From: Acidimicrobiales bacterium
GTDB taxonomy: Bacteria > Actinomycetota > Acidimicrobiia > Acidimicrobiales > GCA-2861595
Direction: 5' to 3'
Assembly (NCBI GenBank): GCA_030448025.1
Contig: JAUJNQ010000003.1
Coordinates: 321,970-383,568, forward strand
DNA length: 61,599 nt
Shown: piece after piece, positions 5,751-14,595 of the stretch
Position numbering within the stretch: position 1 is the first letter of the stretch
How the letters are laid out: every line of letters begins with the position of its first letter
Position numbers and translations under genes: made by a program
Notes under the pieces: generated by a model
What the model was told of the DNA's origin: nothing
The model's database searches: none
What the model saw: only the letters and a program-made list of their open reading frames with translations

Positions 5751-7874
5751 TCATCTCGTCGCCTCTGCTTCCTCCAGGATGCGAGCCACGGCCTGGCGTT
5801 CAGCCTCGGTCGCCGGCGCTCCGGAGAAGGCGTCGCGCGTCACGATGGCGGCCACCTGGTCGAGGCGCCTGTCACCGCCCGCGCGACGCAGGGCGCCGGC
5901 GTACTCGGTAGCCGTCTCGCTTGACCGCCGGTGGCGGCCTCGTGCCGCACCGAGCGCCTCGAGGCGCGCCAACGCCGTGTCAGCCCAGGAGCGATGAGCG
6001 CCCAGCCGACGCCGGCGGGCCCGCAACCACCCGACGACAAGGGCCACCACGACGGCGACGGCGCCCACCGCTACTCCCGTCGACACCAGCCAAGCGGGAA
6101 GCTGCGGCAGGCGCTGGGTCAGGTACGACGCCAGGCCTGAGCTGGCTCGTGACAGGCCACCGTCACCGGACAACGGCACCGAGGCGGTGGGGTCGAAGGG
6201 CTGCCATCCCACGCCGGGGAACCACACCTCGGCCCAGGAGTGGGCGTCGCTGGCCCGCACCTCGTACAGCCCGGTGAAGGGGTTGCGCTCGCCCGGCGTG
6301 TAACCGACCGCCAGGCGGGCCGGCACACCCACGGAGCGCAGCATGACCACCAGGCTCGACGCGATCTGCTCACAGAAGCCGATGCGGTCCTCGAAGAGGT
6401 ACTGCTCCACGGCGTCGGCGCCGTCGGGCAGGGGCGGTACGTCGAGCGTGTAGCGGGTGTTGGCCCCGAGCCACGCCTCGAGAGCCCGAACCTTGTCGAA
6501 GGTGGTGGGAGCGGACGCGGTCACCTCTCGGGCCAGGTCGCGAACCCGTTGGGGCACGGCGGGAAGACCGGTGTAGCGGGCCAGGATGCGGTCGGGGACG
6601 GCCGCGCCGCTCCCGTCGCTGTCCCGCAGGATGGCCTCGGTGGCCACCGGCCTGCGGCTGATCACCGTGTAGACGGAGTCCTCCTCCAGCGACACACCTG
6701 CCCGCAGCGTGCCGTCGACCAGTTGGAACAGTCGGCGGTCGGGGAAGTACAGGGTCGAGATCGGCCGGGCCCCGAAGACCAGGTTCGGTCCGGGCCGCTC
6801 GAGGTAGAAGGTCTGGACCAGCTCTGGGCCCGTCGAGGTTCCCTGCTCGTCGGCGGCGAGCGGGACGTCGACAGGCGCGTCACCCGACACCGAGCCCGGC
6901 TTGGAGTCCGAGATGGACCATCGCCGGCCGTCCCATGCGTCGAAGGTCTGCCCCCGCCAGAAGTCGGGGCTGGAAGAGCGGACCCGCATCACCAACGTGT
7001 TGTCGGGCCTGCCGCGCACGCCGGTGTCCAGGTTGTCGGTGAAGCCGAAGTACCCGAACGACGCCCGTCCCCCCGACGTCGACTGCTCGCCGCCGCCCGG
7101 GTCGTCGCCTCCGAGCGAGGGGTTCGACAGTCCGCCCCCGTTCGGAAGGGGAACCGATCCTGACAGCCTCTGGGGAAAGGTCACGGCTCGCGACTGGCCC
7201 GCCGGGGGCAGCACGGAGAACAAGCCTGTCCCCAAGAGCACCACGGCGGCCACTGTGGTCGTGACCGATCGGACGAGCCCGGCCGAGATGAGCCCGGCGC
7301 GGGGTTCAGAGGTTGGTCTGTTCGGAGCCGGCCCCAGGACCGGCACCTGGGCCAGCTCGCTGCGGTACGCCAGGACCAGGCTGGTGGCCGCCGCCGTCCC
7401 CCACACCAGGAGATAGGCCAACAGCTCCATCGAGATGGAGAGGGCCCCGGCCACTGCCATCAGGACCATGCTGGACATCAACGAGAACAACAGGTCCCGG
7501 CGGGCGGGCAGGTCGAACGCGTGCAGCAGCTGCACCCAGCAGAAGAGCTCGGCCAGAGGCAACTGCGCGGCGGCCAAACCGCCGTCTGCCGCGTCGCCCA
7601 GAGAGCCGAGGAAGGAGCCGAAGGCCACCAAGACCCCGAAGGCCAACCCCGCCTTGAGCCATAAGCCGCTCCGGTACCGGGCCCAGTGGGAGAACCAGAA
7701 GGCGAAGGGGATGCCGGCCAGCACGGCCAGGCGGGTCAAGCTGCCACCGACCCCCTGGCTGAGCGTCGCCGAGGCCGCCGCCACCACGGCGACGAGCACC
7801 GCCACCCGGAAGGGGACCGACTCCTCGGGCGCATCCCGCTCGTTCACCCGCTTCAGGCGCTCGACGATGCTCAT
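5751..7874 (-). CDS. Transglutaminase-like membrane protein (TgpA type)
   Basis: 707 residues. The N-terminal third has a series of membrane helices. A large extracytoplasmic region follows, containing a transglutaminase-like cysteine protease domain around residues 440-570: the Cys is in DRIGFCEQIASSL, followed by VPARLAVGYTPGE, the His in SDAHSWAEVWFPG and the Asp in WQPFDPT. A further membrane helix (about 590-620) precedes a DUF4129-like cytoplasmic tail. It is the last gene of a moxR-DUF58-tgpA operon, a common actinobacterial trio thought to act in envelope protein processing or assembly. Its ATG lies in the last copy of a 17-bp tandem repeat. Confidence 0.93.
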   Translation of the reverse strand: MSIVERLKRVNERDAPEESVPFRVAVLVAVVAAASATLSQGVGGSLTRLAVLAGIPFAFWFSHWARYRSGLWLKAGLAFGVLVAFGSFLGSLGDAADGGLAAAQLPLAELFCWVQLLHAFDLPARRDLLFSLMSSMVLMAVAGALSISMELLAYLLVWGTAAATSLVLAYRSELAQVPVLGPAPNRPTSEPRAGLISAGLVRSVTTTVAAVVLLGTGLFSVLPPAGQSRAVTFPQRLSGSVPLPNGGGLSNPSLGGDDPGGGEQSTSGGRASFGYFGFTDNLDTGVRGRPDNTLVMRVRSSSPDFWRGQTFDAWDGRRWSISDSKPGSVSGDAPVDVPLAADEQGTSTGPELVQTFYLERPGPNLVFGARPISTLYFPDRRLFQLVDGTLRAGVSLEEDSVYTVISRRPVATEAILRDSDGSGAAVPDRILARYTGLPAVPQRVRDLAREVTASAPTTFDKVRALEAWLGANTRYTLDVPPLPDGADAVEQYLFEDRIGFCEQIASSLVVMLRSVGVPARLAVGYTPGERNPFTGLYEVRASDAHSWAEVWFPGVGWQPFDPTASVPLSGDGGLSRASSGLASYLTQRLPQLPAWLVSTGVAVGAVAVVVALVVGWLRARRRRLGAHRSWADTALARLEALGAARGRHRRSSETATEYAGALRRAGGDRRLDQVAAIVTRDAFSGAPATEAERQAVARILEEAEATR

Positions 7875-7919
7875 GACTCAGCGGTGCTCATGACTCAGCG
7901 GTGCTCATGACTCAGCGGT
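7869..7919. repeat. 17-bp tandem repeat, three exact copies
   Basis: The unit GCTCATGACTCAGCGGT occurs at 7869-7885, 7886-7902 and 7903-7919 without mismatch. On the minus strand each copy carries TGA and ATG signals. The DUF58 stop codon lies in the first copy read and the transglutaminase start codon in the last. The copies between them add two short start-stop units (MSTAES) in front of the real start. Confidence 0.95.
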
Positions 7920-8877
7920 CCACCCTCACCACGACCGAACCGGTGGGCACGGGACCCTGGGGAGGATCGCCCGCCACGGCTCGGGCCAGGCGCCGGCCCG
8001 CCTGGCGGGACGACGTCACCTGAGCGCTCACCCCGCCGGCCCGTTCGGCCGTCAGCAGCCACACCGGCACGCCTTGGCCGAGCGCGGCCTCAGCCAGGCC
8101 CGCCGCCCGGGACGCAGCGTCCTCGGCTCGCCCGCCGCCGAGACGCAGGTCGGCGATGACGGCCAACCGGGGCAGCTCCGGATCCTCCATCTCCCTCACC
8201 ATGACGTCGCCCCAGCGAGCCGTGGCCGGCCAATGCACGAGCCGAGCCGCGTCGCCGGGCAGATAGGGGCGGACGCTTCGGACGGTCTGGTCGCCGGGCC
8301 AGCTCCCGACGGCGTCGGACGAACCCGCGGCTCCCGACCAGGAGAGGTCCTCGACGGACGCGTCCAAACGCCGGGGTCCCACCTCCAGCGGGGCGTCGAG
8401 GCGAACGGCCAGGGTGCGCCGCCACCAGAGCAGTCCGAGGGGCGCAGCGCTCGAGACCTCCACGGTCACGACGTCTAGGACGCCCCGGCGGGTGGGGCGC
8501 ACCAGTACCTCACCGGAGGTCGGGGCAACGGCTGCGACCCAGTCGCCGGGGGGATCGACGAGGCGTGCCCGAAGGCCGAAGCCTGCAGTCAACGCCAGTG
8601 TCACTACCGTCGGCTGGTCCACGGTGGCGTCCCGGGGCGCGGTCACCGACACCGCGGCGCGGCGCACGCTCAGCATGGGCCCGACCGCCCCGAAGGCCAG
8701 ACAACCCACGACGCCGCAGAGCAGCACCGTCACCCAGCCCGAACCCGTCGACCGGGCAATGCCGAAGAAGGCCACCGAAAGGCAGGCGAGCACCACTGAC
8801 ATGCCAGAGACGGGCCCCGGTCGCGGCTTCGATGCGGCCATCACAGGGGCCCCGCTCACACCGGTCGCCCGGCTCAA
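7912..8877 (-). CDS. DUF58 domain protein
   Basis: 321 residues. Two hydrophobic helices near residues 25-65 are followed by an extracytoplasmic-looking beta region. The diagnostic DUF58 segment is RSVRPYLPGDAARLVHWPAT with VREMEDPE and the start of a vWA-like fold after it (LPRLAVIADLRLGGG). DUF58 proteins are encoded between MoxR ATPases and transglutaminases and are thought to work with them as a MoxR-vWA-type chaperone pair at the membrane. The start overlaps the moxR stop by 4 bp. Confidence 0.92.
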   Translation of the reverse strand: MSRATGVSGAPVMAASKPRPGPVSGMSVVLACLSVAFFGIARSTGSGWVTVLLCGVVGCLAFGAVGPMLSVRRAAVSVTAPRDATVDQPTVVTLALTAGFGLRARLVDPPGDWVAAVAPTSGEVLVRPTRRGVLDVVTVEVSSAAPLGLLWWRRTLAVRLDAPLEVGPRRLDASVEDLSWSGAAGSSDAVGSWPGDQTVRSVRPYLPGDAARLVHWPATARWGDVMVREMEDPELPRLAVIADLRLGGGRAEDAASRAAGLAEAALGQGVPVWLLTAERAGGVSAQVTSSRQAGRRLARAVAGDPPQGPVPTGSVVVRVDR

Positions 8878-9848
8878 CCCCGGGGGACGGGCACGCGCTC
8901 CAACACCGACCGCACGAGGGCGCTGCCGGCATGAAGGTCCGCTCCCCCGCTCAGGATCAGGCGGTGGGCCATCGAGGCCGTCGCCACCAGCTTCACGTCG
9001 TCGGGGCTCACGAAGGAACGCCCACCCAGCACGGCCTGGGCCCGGGCGGCGTTCAGCAAGGAAAGGCTGGCGCGGGGGCTGGCTCCGAGGCGGACCTCGG
9101 GATGGACACGGATGGTGGAGCTGATGTCCACGACGTAATCGGCGACGGCCGGGGCACAGTGCACCCGCCTGACCGCCGCCACCGCCGCCCGCAGGCCCTC
9201 GGGCCCCGTCACCACCGCCATGTCCTCGAGCGATCCCGCGCCTCCCCGGCCGAGCAGCAGCTCGCGTTCGGTGTCCCGCGCCGGGAGGCCCATCTCGATC
9301 ACCACGGCGAAGCGGTCCCGCTGGCCCTCCACGAGCGGGAAGGTGCCCACGTGCTCGAAGGGGTTCTGGGTGGCCACGACGAAGAAGGGATCGGGCAGTG
9401 GATGAGTCACGCCGTCCACGGTGACCTGCTGCTCCTCCATGGCCTCGAGCAGGGCGGACTGGGTTCGGGGCGTGGCCCGGTTGATCTCGTCCACCAGGAC
9501 GACGTTGGCGAAGAGGGGCCCCGGTCGAAACTCCCAGTCCTCGCTGCGCTTGGAGAACACCGATACGCCGGTCAGCTCGCCAGGCAACAGGTCGGGCGTG
9601 GCCTGGATGCGCCGGAAGCTTCCCCCGACCGCGCGGGCCAGGGCCTTGCCGAGGAGGGTCTTGCCCACGCCAGGCACGTCCTCCACCAGGAGGTGACCTC
9701 CCGACAGGAGGGCCACCAGGGCGAGACGGACGGCCTGCGGCTTGCCCCTCACCACCCGGCTCAGGGCTGCGGTCAGCTCATTGGCGAGATCGGAGGCGGC
9801 GGCCACGTCATCGGCGCGCATCGCCAGAGGAGCAGTGGAGGTCTGCAC
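8874..9848 (-). CDS. MoxR-family AAA+ ATPase
   Basis: 324 residues. Walker A is VPGVGKT (58-64), Walker B is NVVLVDEIN (115-123), sensor 1 is FFVVATQNPFEHVGTFPLVE, and the C-terminal lid has RASLSLLNAARAQAVL. PDLLPGELTG after the first motif is a MoxR signature. MoxR ATPases act as chaperones that help assemble or activate protein complexes, usually with a vWA or DUF58 partner. This one leads the operon moxR-DUF58-tgpA. The start context (ATG 9848) is clear. Confidence 0.95.
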   Translation of the reverse strand: MQTSTAPLAMRADDVAAASDLANELTAALSRVVRGKPQAVRLALVALLSGGHLLVEDVPGVGKTLLGKALARAVGGSFRRIQATPDLLPGELTGVSVFSKRSEDWEFRPGPLFANVVLVDEINRATPRTQSALLEAMEEQQVTVDGVTHPLPDPFFVVATQNPFEHVGTFPLVEGQRDRFAVVIEMGLPARDTERELLLGRGGAGSLEDMAVVTGPEGLRAAVAAVRRVHCAPAVADYVVDISSTIRVHPEVRLGASPRASLSLLNAARAQAVLGGRSFVSPDDVKLVATASMAHRLILSGGADLHAGSALVRSVLERVPVPRG

Positions 9849-9915
9849 CTCCCCTTCATCGGCTGCGGGACGCCGCGTCTGAAGGCGCCGTCGCTACTTG
9901 TCGGGCTTCCAGCCT

Positions 9916-10284
9916 TCAGCCGTGGTTCCCCTCCTGGTCCTCCAGCCATTCATCCACCCGGTCACGATAAAACGCCACGTGGCCCTTGATGTCGGAGCGT
10001 TCCGGGATGGGGTCCTCATAGCCCCACACCGCGTCCTCGGCTCGACGGCCGTCCACGGCGATGCTCCAGTAAGAGGCCTGGCCCTTGAAGGGGCAGACGC
10101 TGCGTTGCTCGCTGGGCTCCAGCAGGTCGGTGCGCACGTCGCTCATGGGGAAGTAGTGCACAGGCGGGATGCCCGTCTCGTGGAGCAGCCGAGCCTTGGT
10201 GGTGTCCACGATGGTCTCGCCGGCGAAGACCACACGCACCCTGCGGGGCATCTCCTCGGTGGTGATCTCATGTCCCTTGGTCAT
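9916..10284 (-). CDS. DUF427 family protein
   Basis: 122 residues from ATG 10284, with a purine-rich ribosome-binding stretch about nine bases upstream. Family features visible are RVRVVFAGETIVDT near the start, PPVHYFPMSDV, VCPFKGQASYWSI and ERSDIKGHVAFY. DUF427 proteins are small beta barrels of unknown biochemical role, common in actinobacteria. It follows trpA on the same strand with a 41-bp gap and may be transcribed with the trp genes. Confidence 0.9.
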   Translation of the reverse strand: MTKGHEITTEEMPRRVRVVFAGETIVDTTKARLLHETGIPPVHYFPMSDVRTDLLEPSEQRSVCPFKGQASYWSIAVDGRRAEDAVWGYEDPIPERSDIKGHVAFYRDRVDEWLEDQEGNHG

Positions 10285-10325
10285 GGCCCCATCCTGCCCC
10301 ATGCGCCGCCCGGACCGAGCAGCGG

Positions 10326-11114
10326 TCAGCCGGCGTCGAGGGCGGCCCGCATGTCGCCCACGAGGGCGCCGAGCTCGTCGGGGTCCGCGCCGTCGAGGAG
10401 TCGGCGCATGAGGGCCGAGCCCACGATCACGCCGTCGGCCTCGACCGCAGCCTCCACGGCGTGGGCGGGCGTGGACACGCCGATGCCGATGAGCACGGGC
10501 TTGTCGGTGACGGCCTTGAGGCGCTTGGCCATCACCGCCGCCGACTCGGCCAGCGACTGGCGCTCGCCCGTGATGCCCATCACGCTCACGCCGTAGACGA
10601 ACCCACGGGACCGCTCGCATATGTGCGCCAGGCGGTCGTCGGGGGTCACCGGCGCGGCCAGCAGGACGGTCTCCACCCCGGCGTCGTCGGCGGCACGGGA
10701 CCACTCCCCCAGCTCCTCCAAGGGCACGTCGGGGACGATGGCCCCCGACACCCCGCTGGCGGCGAGGGAGCGGGCGAAGCGCCGGTGGCCGGTGCGGAAA
10801 ACGAGATTGTAGTAGGTCATGGCCACGAGCGGGACGCAGGCGTGGATGGCCTCGAGCTGGGCCAGGATGCCGAGGGGCGTGGCCCCGCCGTCGAGTGCCC
10901 GCTGCGACGCCTCCTGGATGGTGGGCCCGTCCATGACCGGGTCGGAGAAGGGGATGCCCACCTCCACGGCGTCGGCTCCGGCCGCGGCCATGGCCTCGAT
11001 CGCCTCCAGCCAGTGCTCTCCCAAGCCGCCGGTGACGTAGGGCACGAGGAGCTTGCGGCCGGCGTCGCGCCGCGAGCGCAGGTGAGCCTCGAGCGCACCG
11101 GGGGCCGCGCCCAT
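10326..11114 (-). CDS. trpA: Tryptophan synthase alpha chain
   Basis: 262 residues from ATG 11114; a TTG directly before it is the other choice. It cleaves indole-3-glycerol phosphate to indole and glyceraldehyde 3-phosphate and passes indole to TrpB. Visible are the catalytic Glu in VEVGIPFSDPVMDGPTIQ (catalytic Glu49 equivalent earlier in that strand), Asp60 equivalent in FSDPVMDGP, IVPDVPLEELGE and the phosphate-binding VSVMGITGE and GIGVSTPAHA. It starts 7 bp after the trpB stop, so translation is likely coupled. Confidence 0.97.
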   Translation of the reverse strand: MGAAPGALEAHLRSRRDAGRKLLVPYVTGGLGEHWLEAIEAMAAAGADAVEVGIPFSDPVMDGPTIQEASQRALDGGATPLGILAQLEAIHACVPLVAMTYYNLVFRTGHRRFARSLAASGVSGAIVPDVPLEELGEWSRAADDAGVETVLLAAPVTPDDRLAHICERSRGFVYGVSVMGITGERQSLAESAAVMAKRLKAVTDKPVLIGIGVSTPAHAVEAAVEADGVIVGSALMRRLLDGADPDELGALVGDMRAALDAG

Positions 11115-11121
11115 CAACCCG

Positions 11122-12282
11122 TCATCCGAGGAGGTCCATCACCTGCTGGGCGTCCTTGTCCCCCCGGCCCGACATCGTGATCAGGACGGTCGATCCCTCG
11201 GGTAGGTCATCGGTGCCGGCGGCGCGGGCTACCCACGCCACGACGTGGGCCGGCTCCAGGGCGGGGATGATCCCCTCGGTCACGGCCAGCAGCTGGAGTG
11301 CGTCGAGCACCTCGGCGTCGTCGGCCGCCACGTAGACGGCCCGGCCCATGGCGGCCAGGTGTGCGTGCTCGGGCCCCACACCGGGATAGTCGAGGCCGGC
11401 GGAGATGGTGTGGCTCTCGCTCACCTGTCCGTGCTCGTCCTGGAGCAACATCGACTTGGACCCGTGCACCACGCCCGGCACACCGCGGCCTACGGCAGCG
11501 CCACCGGCGGGCTCCACGCCCACGAGCCGGGCCTCTGTGTCCACGAAGCCGGCGAAGGTGCCGGCGGCGTTGGACCCCCCGCCCACGCAGGCCACCACGT
11601 AGTCGGGGTCGGAACCGTCGAGGATGCGCCGGCACTGCCCCCGGGCCTCGTCGCCCACGATGCGCTGGAGCTCGCGAACCATCCATGGGTACGGGTGTGG
11701 GCCCGTGACCGAACCGAGGCAGTAGTGGGTGCTCTCGACCGACGCCACCCAGTCCCGGAGGGCCTCGTTGATGGCGTCCTTCAGCGTGCGGCTTCCCGAT
11801 GCCACGGGGCGGACCTCGGCGCCCAGGAGCTTCATGCGGAACACGTTGAGGGCCTGGCGCGCCACGTCGACCTCGCCCATGTACACCACGCACTCCATGC
11901 CGAACATGGCGCACGCCGTGGCCGTGGCCACCCCGTGCTGGCCGGCGCCCGTCTCGGCGATGACCCGGTGCTTTCCCATGCGACGGGCCAGCAGGGCCTG
12001 GCCCACCACATTGTTGATCTTGTGGGACCCGGTATGGGTGAGATCCTCCCGCTTGAGCAGGACTCGCACGCCGAGGCGCTCCGACAGCCGGGTGGCGTTG
12101 GTGACGGGCGTGGGGCGGCCAGCGTGCTCCTCGAGGATCTGCAGGTACTCGTCGTGGAAGGCCTGGTCACCCCACGCCGAGCGGAAGGCCTGGTCGAGCT
12201 CCAGGCACGCGGGCACCAGGGACTCGGGCACGAAGGCCCCTCCGTACTCCCCGAACCTACCGTCGGGTGAGGGCTCGCCCAT
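11122..12282 (-). CDS. trpB: Tryptophan synthase beta chain
   Basis: 386 residues, the usual length for TrpB1. It condenses indole with serine using pyridoxal phosphate. The PLP lysine is Lys88 in HTGSHKINN; the phosphate-binding loop is VGGGSNAAG; AETGAGQHGVATA and EGIIPALEPAHV are also conserved. The protein opens with FGEYGGAFVPE as expected for TrpB1. The gene lies between trpF (24-bp gap) and trpA, in the order trpC-trpF-trpB-trpA on the minus strand. Confidence 0.98.
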   Translation of the reverse strand: MGEPSPDGRFGEYGGAFVPESLVPACLELDQAFRSAWGDQAFHDEYLQILEEHAGRPTPVTNATRLSERLGVRVLLKREDLTHTGSHKINNVVGQALLARRMGKHRVIAETGAGQHGVATATACAMFGMECVVYMGEVDVARQALNVFRMKLLGAEVRPVASGSRTLKDAINEALRDWVASVESTHYCLGSVTGPHPYPWMVRELQRIVGDEARGQCRRILDGSDPDYVVACVGGGSNAAGTFAGFVDTEARLVGVEPAGGAAVGRGVPGVVHGSKSMLLQDEHGQVSESHTISAGLDYPGVGPEHAHLAAMGRAVYVAADDAEVLDALQLLAVTEGIIPALEPAHVVAWVARAAGTDDLPEGSTVLITMSGRGDKDAQQVMDLLG

Positions 12283-12306
12283 GAGCCTTCCCGTCGACGC
12301 CGCCAG

Positions 12307-12963
12307 TTAGAGCTCCTCCTTCCAGTCGTAGGGGCCGTCCTCGGCGCCCTCGTAGGCGGGGACGGCCGCGTCCCTCACGGCCTGCACGAAAGCCCGCAGG
12401 GCCCGAGGGTCCTTGTGCCCGGGCTCGGCCTCCACCCCGGTCACCACGTCCACTCCCCAGGGGTGGACCTGGGCGATGGCATCGGCCACGTTCCCCGCGT
12501 TCAGGCCCCCGGCCAGTACCAGGCGGCAGCCGTCGGGCACGCCCTCGGCCAATCGCCAGTCGAACACCTGGCCCGACCCCGGCGACGGTGCGTCGAGCAT
12601 CACCATGTCGGCTTTGTACTCCGAGGCCCGGCGGATGCGGGGATCGCCGGCGGCGAAGGCCTTGATGACCAGGGGCACCCGCTCGCGCACGTAGGCCGTC
12701 TGGTCGGGGGTCTCCTTGCCGTGCAGTTGGGCGGCGCGCAGCCCGATGCTGTTGACGACCTTGACCACCGACTCGGGCAGGGCGTCCCGGAACACCCCCA
12801 CGGTGACGACCTCGGGCGGGAGGCGCCGCACGATGTCGCGCACCAGACCGGGAGCCACCTGGCGGGTGGAAGGGGCGAAGATGAAGCCCACGGCGTCGGC
12901 GCCCATGGCCACGGCCAGAAGGGCGTCCTCCTCGCTGGTGGTGCCGCAGACCTTCACGAACAT
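12307..12963 (-). CDS. trpF: Phosphoribosylanthranilate isomerase
   Basis: 218 residues from ATG 12963. Isomerises phosphoribosylanthranilate to CdRP, the step before TrpC. Visible are the catalytic Cys in MFVKVCGTTSEEDA, GADAVGFIFAPSTRQV, AAQLHGKETP, the general acid Asp in MLDAPSPGSGQVFDW, and the phosphate-binding LAGGLNAGNV and GVDVVTGVEAEPG. The start overlaps the 3' end of trpC by 10 bp. Many actinobacteria lack trpF and use the dual-function PriA instead; a dedicated trpF here implies the HisA at 34547 need not be bifunctional. Confidence 0.97.
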   Translation of the reverse strand: MFVKVCGTTSEEDALLAVAMGADAVGFIFAPSTRQVAPGLVRDIVRRLPPEVVTVGVFRDALPESVVKVVNSIGLRAAQLHGKETPDQTAYVRERVPLVIKAFAAGDPRIRRASEYKADMVMLDAPSPGSGQVFDWRLAEGVPDGCRLVLAGGLNAGNVADAIAQVHPWGVDVVTGVEAEPGHKDPRALRAFVQAVRDAAVPAYEGAEDGPYDWKEEL

Positions 12964-13744
12964 GGCGCGCACCGCAGGTCCCGCACCGCAGCGGCGGGGT
13001 CGGAGCTGGTGACCAGGCTCTCGCCCACGAGCACGGCGTGGTAGCCGGCCTGGCAAAGAGGAGCAACGTCGGCGGTGCCGGTGACGCCCGACTCGGCCAC
13101 CTTCACCACACCCTCGGGGATGTGCTCGGCGACCCGCACGGCGCGCCGGGTGTCGACCTCGAAGGTGGTCAGGTCGCGCTGGTTGACACCGACCAGGGAG
13201 GCGCCCACGGCAAGGGCACGGTCCAGCTCGGCGTCATCGTGCACCTCGACCAGGGCGTCCATGCCCAGCTCGGTGGCCAGGTCGTGGAACGCCCGCAGCT
13301 CGTGGTCGTCCAGTGCGGCGACGATGAGGAGCACGGCGTCGGCGCCCATGAGGCGGGCGTCGCACACGTCGTGGGCCGACACCGTGAAGTCCTTGCGCAG
13401 GACGGGCAGCTCGGTGGCGGCGCGAGCGTCGGTCAGGTCCTCAGGGAGGGCGCCGAAGAAGCGGCCGTCGGTGAGCACCGAAAGGCACGCCGCGCCGCCG
13501 TCGGCGTAGGCCTTGGCCATCACACCGGGCACCAGATCGGGGGCGAGATCTCCCTTGGAAGGCGATCGGCGCTTGACCTCGGCGATGACGTCGAGACCAT
13601 CGTTCTCCGTGAGCGCGGCCGCGAGCGGCCGGGGCGGCGGCATCCGCGCGCCGCCTCCAGGAGCGGCTCGAAGCCGCGATGGTCCTCCTCGGCGGCGCTG
13701 CGATGGGCGGTGACGATGTCGTCGAGGTAGGTGGCCACGGCCAT
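12954..13744 (-). CDS. trpC: Indole-3-glycerol phosphate synthase, with one apparent frameshift
   Basis: The N-terminal frame from ATG 13744 gives MAVATYLDDIVTAHRSAAEE and continues to PLLEAAR. From about 13650 the family sequence is in another frame (MPPPRPLAAAL, DGLDVIAEVKRRSPSKGDLA) and stays open to the stop at 12954, with PVLRKDFTV, LVGVNQRDLTTFEVD and VAESGVTG. One base seems to be missing in a GC-rich run near 13648-13655. As the rest of the operon is intact, a sequencing indel is more likely than loss, but a true frameshift would cause tryptophan auxotrophy unless another copy exists. Confidence 0.88.
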
Positions 13745-14595
13745 CCCAGCGTACCGGTGGCCGTGGTGGGGAACGGGAGCCTGGCCGCGTGATCAGGCGG
13801 CTGGCTGAGGTTCCTTGAAGTGGACCCAGCGGGGATCGAGGCGCTCGCCGCTGGGGTGGGACCAAGTCCCGGCAACGGTGACATCACCAGGGGGCGCCGG
13901 CCGGCCACAGCCGGTGAGCTGGCGGCCCTGGCTGTCGGTGAAAACGAGGCCCTGGGGGTCGTCGGCGTTGCCGGTGATGCCAAGCCGCCCCAGATGGTGC
14001 AGGCGATGGTGGCGATTACACAGGGCGACGAGGTTGGCGGTGTCGGGTAGCCCCACCGTCCTCCCAGTGGATGACGTGATGGATCTGCAACCACCGGGTG
14101 CGCTCACAACCGGGCACCCGGCAGGCGCCGTCGCGCTCCTCGATCACCATGCGGGTGCGATCGGGCACGATGCGCTGCGTCCTTCCCACGCTGAGTGCCA
14201 CCCCACCTACCTCGAAGAGCGGACGCACCCGAGCGTCGCAGCCGAGCAGGCGGCGTAGGGCGTCGGGCAGGGGCGGGCCGGCGTGAAGGTGGGCGTTGGG
14301 GCCGTGGTCGTCACCTCGGAGGTGCACGACCACCAGGTGGCGGTCGTGGTGGGGCCTACTGGCGGCGGCGAGGGGCGATCGGCCATGGCCACCAGGGCAT
14401 CGGCCCAGGTGGGCCGCTCCCCATCGCCCTCGTCGGCCAGCGCCTTGCGAGCCGTGCAGGGCCCGCTCCACCAGCGCCCCCTCGTCGGGGGCAGGATGGC
14501 CGAGAGGCGCCAGGAGCCCTCCTCCGTAGTGCCGAAGTCGGCTCGGCGGGGCTCGGGCTCCTCGGGCTTTCCCTCCTCCTGCGGCTCCTGTTCTT

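Noticed and set aside
7869-7919. CRISPR array
   Set aside because: The units abut with no spacers and are only 17 bp long; the same holds for the array at 50255-50325.
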